Below are positions 60,879 through 64,000 of a stretch of DNA of 64,000 bases, piece by piece. Source of the DNA: Micromonospora coxensis. GTDB lineage: Bacteria; Actinomycetota; Actinomycetes; Mycobacteriales; Micromonosporaceae. Position numbers and translations under genes: made by a program. Under the pieces are notes generated by a model. The model had not been told where the DNA came from. It ran no database searches and saw only the letters and a list, made by a program, of their open reading frames with translations. Positions within the stretch are counted from its first letter, which is position 1, and each line of letters begins with the position of its first letter. Where the stretch lies: positions 4,216,001 through 4,280,000 of the forward strand of contig NZ_LT607753.1 in NCBI RefSeq assembly GCF_900090295.1, given 5' to 3'.

Positions 60879-62518
60879 TGAGCACGTCGCTGTCCGGCCC
60901 GGGGTCTGCCCAGCAGACCCCGGGCCGGGGGCCCGTCCGCTCCGGGTCCCCGCGCACGTCCCGTACCGCGCGGAACCACGCGCCGATCACCCTGACCGGC
61001 CTCGTCGTCAAGGTGGTCCTGCTCGGCCTGGTGGCCGGGATCGCGATCTGGGCGGCCTTCCCGCTCATCGAGGCGAAGCTCTGGGTCGGCCTGGCCGTCC
61101 TGCTGGCGACCACCGCCGGCCTGTTCTACCTCTACCTGACCCCCCGGCACATCCCGGGCAAGTACCTGATCCCGGGCACGCTCTTCCTGGTGGCGTTCCA
61201 GGTCTTCCCGGTGCTCTACACCGCGAGCACCGCCTTCACGAACTTCGGCGACGGCCACCGCGGCAGCAAGGACGACGCGATCGTCGCCATCCAGAGCGGC
61301 TCGGTGAAGCAGGTCCCCGGCTCCACCCAGTTCCCGCTGACCGTCGCCACCAAGGGCGACCCGGCCACCGGCGCACTGGTCTTCCTGGTCACGGACCCGA
61401 AGACCGACACGGTCTCCGTCGGCGACACCGAGGGACTGCGTCAGCTCGACGCCGCCGACGTCACGGTCCAGCCGGGCGGCAAGGTCACCGCCGCCGAGGG
61501 CTACACCATCCTCAACTTCGGCCAGGCCAGCGCCCGTAGCCAGGACATCACCGACCTGGTGGTGCCGACCTCCGGCGGCGCGCTGCGCTCCTCCGGCCTG
61601 TCCCGGGCGTACGAGGGCAAGGCGGTCCGGGCGTACGACGCGGGCTGCGACTGCATCAAGGACAGCGAGAGCGGCAAGATCTGGAGCGCGGACGAGTCCG
61701 TCGGCTCCTTCGTCGCCGCCGACGGCGAGGCGCTGGCCCAGGGCTGGAAGGTCAACGTCGGCCTGGAGAACTTCTCCCGGGTGCTCACCGACCCGGCCAT
61801 CTCCGGCCCCTTCTTCGGCACCCTGCTGTGGAACTTCGCCTTCGCGATCGGCTCCACCGGCTTCACGTTCCTGCTCGGCATGGGCATCGCGCTGGCGCTG
61901 CACTCGCCCCGGATGCGGGGCACGAACTTCTACCGGGTGCTGCTGATCCTGCCGTACGCCATGCCGTCGTTCGCGATGCTGCTGGTCTGGCGGGACATGT
62001 TCAACACCGACTTCGGCCTGATCAACAACCTGTTCGGGCTCGGGGTGGACTGGTTCGGCGAGACCTGGTCGGCCCGGATCGCGGTGCTGCTGGTCCAGCT
62101 CTGGCTCGGCTACCCGTACATGTTCCTGGTGGCCACCGGCGCGCTCCAGGCCATCCCGAAGGAGCTGACCGAGGCCACCTCGGTCGACGGGGCGTCGCCC
62201 TTCCAGTCGTTCAAGGCGGTCACCCTGCCGCTGCTGCTGGTGGCGATCTCGCCGCTGCTGATCGCGTCGTTCGCGTACAACTTCAACAACTTCAACGCGA
62301 TCTACCTGACCACCGAGGGTGGGCCCTTCCCGGCGGACAACCCGACGGCCGGCGCCACCGACCTGTTGATCACGTACACGTACCGGCTGGCCTTCGGCGC
62401 CCAGGGCGCCGAGTACGGCCTGGCCGCCGCCGTCTCGATCTTCATCTTCACGATCGTGGCGACGGTGTCGGCGATCAGCTTCTCGCGGACCCGCAAGCAG
62501 GAGGAGGTGTACTCGTGA
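60878..62518 (+). CDS. malF: maltodextrin ABC transporter permease MalF
   Basis: A 546-aa permease from ATG 60878, sharing one base with the malE stop (TAATG). Three helices occur near the N-terminus (about residues 40-110). A large extracytoplasmic region of about 170 residues comes next (FTNFGDGHRGSKDDAIVAIQ to SVGSFVAADGEALA), resembling the P2 loop of E. coli MalF that contacts the binding protein. The membrane core has the EAA motif EATSVDGASPFQSFKAVTLP, which couples to the ATPase. It contains two cysteines (GCDCIKD) in the outer loop. The end overlaps malG by 4 bp. Confidence 0.93.
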   Translation: MSTSLSGPGSAQQTPGRGPVRSGSPRTSRTARNHAPITLTGLVVKVVLLGLVAGIAIWAAFPLIEAKLWVGLAVLLATTAGLFYLYLTPRHIPGKYLIPGTLFLVAFQVFPVLYTASTAFTNFGDGHRGSKDDAIVAIQSGSVKQVPGSTQFPLTVATKGDPATGALVFLVTDPKTDTVSVGDTEGLRQLDAADVTVQPGGKVTAAEGYTILNFGQASARSQDITDLVVPTSGGALRSSGLSRAYEGKAVRAYDAGCDCIKDSESGKIWSADESVGSFVAADGEALAQGWKVNVGLENFSRVLTDPAISGPFFGTLLWNFAFAIGSTGFTFLLGMGIALALHSPRMRGTNFYRVLLILPYAMPSFAMLLVWRDMFNTDFGLINNLFGLGVDWFGETWSARIAVLLVQLWLGYPYMFLVATGALQAIPKELTEATSVDGASPFQSFKAVTLPLLLVAISPLLIASFAYNFNNFNAIYLTTEGGPFPADNPTAGATDLLITYTYRLAFGAQGAEYGLAAAVSIFIFTIVATVSAISFSRTRKQEEVYS

Positions 62519-63414
62519 GCACGTACGCGGACGCCCCGGTCGCCAACCGCAACGTCAAGGGCAAATCCAGGAACCGCTGGTTCACCCAGGTGGGGTGGCG
62601 GCACCTGGTCGGGGTGCTGGCCGTGGCGTTCAGCCTCTTCCCGATCCTGTTCGTCCTCTCGGCGGCGCTCAACCCGCTCGGCACCCTCTCCTCCACCGAG
62701 CTGGTGCCGACCGGCGCGTCGATGGAGAACTTCACCAACCTGTTCGAGCGGACCGCCTTCGGGCACTGGTTCCTCAACTCGCTGCTGCTCGCCGGGGTGG
62801 CCAGCTTCGCGTCGATCTTCCTGTCGGCGCTGGCGGCGTACGCCTTCTCCCGGATGCGCTTCGCCGGCCGCCGGGTCGGGCTGCTGTCGCTGCTGCTGAT
62901 CCAGATGTTCCCGCAGTTCCTGGCGATCGTGGCGATCTTCCTGATCTTCACCACGGTCACCGACCTGTGGCCGGCGATCGGCTTCAACACCCCGTGGGGC
63001 CTGTTCCTGCTCTACATGGGCGCGGCGCTCGGGGCGAACACCTGGCTGATGAAGGGCTTCTTCGACACCCTGCCGAAGGAGCTGGACGAGTCCGCGACCA
63101 TGGACGGCGCCTCGCACGCCCAGGTCTTCTTCCGGATCATGCTGCCGCTGGTGGCGCCGATCCTGGCGGTGACCGGCCTGCTCGCCTTCATCGGCTCGAT
63201 CAACGAGTTCCTGATCGCCAACGTGTTCCTCACCAACACCAACTCGAAGACCCTCGCGGTCGGCATGTTCGGCCTGGTGGCCGGTGAGCGCAACAACAAC
63301 TTCGGGATCTTCGCGGCGGGCACCCTGCTCACCGCCATCCCGACGGTGCTGGTGTTCCAGCTCCTCCAGCGCTACATCGTCTCCGGCCTCACCGCCGGAG
63401 CCGTCAAGGGCTGA
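62515..63414 (+). CDS. malG: maltodextrin ABC transporter permease MalG
   Basis: A 299-aa permease from GTG 62515, overlapping malF by 4 bp (GTGA). It has six helices. The EAA loop reads LPKELDESATMDGASHAQVF followed by FRIMLPLVAPILAVTG, with the Glu-Ala-Gly-type core DGAS. The N-terminus (NRNVKGKSRNRWFTQVGWRH) is cytoplasmic and basic. The C-terminus has VFQLLQRYIVSGLTAGAVKG, typical of MalG. It forms a heterodimer with MalF. A GC-rich gap of 272 bp separates it from the GH13 gene; it contains a GGCCGGGTC/GACCCGGCC palindrome (63514-63532). Confidence 0.95.
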   Translation: MSTYADAPVANRNVKGKSRNRWFTQVGWRHLVGVLAVAFSLFPILFVLSAALNPLGTLSSTELVPTGASMENFTNLFERTAFGHWFLNSLLLAGVASFASIFLSALAAYAFSRMRFAGRRVGLLSLLLIQMFPQFLAIVAIFLIFTTVTDLWPAIGFNTPWGLFLLYMGAALGANTWLMKGFFDTLPKELDESATMDGASHAQVFFRIMLPLVAPILAVTGLLAFIGSINEFLIANVFLTNTNSKTLAVGMFGLVAGERNNNFGIFAAGTLLTAIPTVLVFQLLQRYIVSGLTAGAVKG

Positions 63415-63513
63415 ATCGGAGGGGTGGTCGCTCTCCGCGGAGGGCGAGGTCGGTGGTCCGGGTCCGTCCGGGCCACTGACCGGTGGCCGGGTACGTGCGG
63501 CCACCGACCGGCG

Positions 63514-63532
63514 GGCCGGGTCCGACCCGGCC
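63514..63532 (+). terminator. possible terminator after malG
   Basis: GGCCGGGTC and GACCCGGCC face each other with a single base between, 100 bp after malG. The position is rather distant, so confidence is low. Confidence 0.3.
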
Positions 63533-63686
63533 GGCGGGTCGGGTCCGCACGGGTCCGGCCGCCCACCCCGACGAGCAACGCTGCGGCAAGGGCGTCGGCG
63601 TCGACGACGTACACCGGAGCAGTTCCGGGCCGACCGGGTGGTCGTCCCCTCTCCTCCTCGTACCTCGTACCCGAAAGGTTCGTGCC

Positions 63687-64000
63687 ATGTCCCTGCAGCC
63701 GCACCACGACGGATCCGCCACCTACGTCCCGGAGCAGGAGCCGGCGCTCGGGCAGACCGTGCCGGTCTTCGTCCGCGTCCCGGCCGGCGCCGACGTCCGC
63801 CAGGTGCACGTCCGGACGACCGGGGACGGCGAGCCCCGCTTCGCCGAGGCCGTCGTCGACCGCACCGAGGGCGGTGACGTCTGGTGGCGGGCCGACGTCG
63901 AGGTCCGCAACCCGGTCAGCAACTACCGGTTCATGCTCTCCGGCACGAAGGGGTACCGCTGGCTCAACGCCGCCGGCCTGGTCGCCCACGACGTGCCCGA
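63687..64000 (+). CDS. GH13 glycoside hydrolase, N-terminal part (3' end outside window)
   Basis: ATG 63687 opens a frame that continues past the window; about 104 residues are visible. The start MSLQPHHDGSATYVPEQEPA is followed by a beta-rich region (LGQTVPVFVRVPAGADVRQV, HVRTTGDGEPRFAEAVVD, WRADVEVRNPVSNYRFMLSG). This matches the CBM34-like N-terminal domain of cyclomaltodextrinases, neopullulanases and maltogenic amylases. The catalytic GH13 barrel would lie beyond the window. No signal peptide is seen. Together with the GH13 glucosidase and MalEFG it completes a maltodextrin-use locus. AAAGG, 12 bp upstream of the start, is a weak ribosome-binding site. Confidence 0.75.
   Translation, partial: MSLQPHHDGSATYVPEQEPALGQTVPVFVRVPAGADVRQVHVRTTGDGEPRFAEAVVDRTEGGDVWWRADVEVRNPVSNYRFMLSGTKGYRWLNAAGLVAHDVP

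Noticed and set aside
63415..63686. Possible small genes in the malG-GH13 gap
   Set aside because: The frames are Pro/Gly/Arg-rich shadows without starts, ribosome-binding sites or conserved motifs.

Overview
The window is a contiguous piece of a high-GC actinobacterial chromosome, most likely from Micromonosporaceae (Micromonospora or a close relative). The grounds are the strongly G/C-biased third codon positions, frequent GTG and TTG starts, -10 boxes placed 6-8 nt upstream of start codons (leaderless genes), a SigE-family ECF sigma factor, and actinobacterial gene orders: galU-moeA/glp-rimJ-membrane protein, pmt/rsmI/metG/tatD/rsmA/ispE, tRNA-Gln-glmU-prs-rplY-pth, cysQ-cysD-cysN. No genus-level marker such as rRNA is present. 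I see no prophage, complete insertion sequence, CRISPR array or secondary-metabolite cluster; this is mostly housekeeping chromosome with islands of small unknown genes.

Layout. 1-10 kb: tail of a DUF6758-like gene, a 52-aa membrane microprotein, a PH-domain membrane protein, an ECF sigma factor overlapping a one-TM propeller-like partner, PHP phosphoesterase, MarC protein, RecB-like nuclease, MpaB oxygenase, Fur regulator, DUF2231 and Pro-rich membrane proteins. 10-18 kb: an FmdB zinc ribbon under a CIRCE-like operator, 5-formyl-THF cyclo-ligase, a diguanylate cyclase, then galU-glp-rimJ-glpR, which matches the cluster encoding the Glp/GLPR division pair of Corynebacterium, and tRNA-Ala with an integrase relic at its 3' side. 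18-24 kb: small acetyltransferase, reductase, phosphopantetheinyl transferase and AlkZ-like genes. 24-37 kb: a 400-bp intergenic region with an orphan promoter-hairpin, then pmt, rsmI, metG, tatD, rsmA, a 39-codon ORF coupled to ispE, and an ABC-F protein.

37-52 kb: two DUF4383 paralogues with similar upstream motifs, a TetR regulator, a frameshifted HTH gene beside tRNA-Gln, the glmU-prs-rplY-pth run, the sulfate-activation genes cysQ-cysD-cysN with a short upstream ORF, a 22-bp perfect AT-rich palindrome, galE-galK, a short CorC-type protein and trpS. 52-64 kb: 2'-5' RNA ligase-like, BrkB, small GntR, SRPBCC, and a maltodextrin regulon (GH13 glucosidase, LacI-type regulator, malEFG, GH13 start) with repeated GCAA-N4-TTGC boxes.

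Functionally linked groups are: galU/galE/galK (UDP-sugars), glmU (UDP-GlcNAc), cysQDN (PAPS supply and PAP removal), rsmI/rsmA (16S rRNA modification), metG/trpS/pth plus two tRNAs (translation) and the mal/agl regulon. Start sites were chosen from Shine-Dalgarno or leaderless -10 spacing where visible. All family names rest on recognising motifs by eye; no database search was run.
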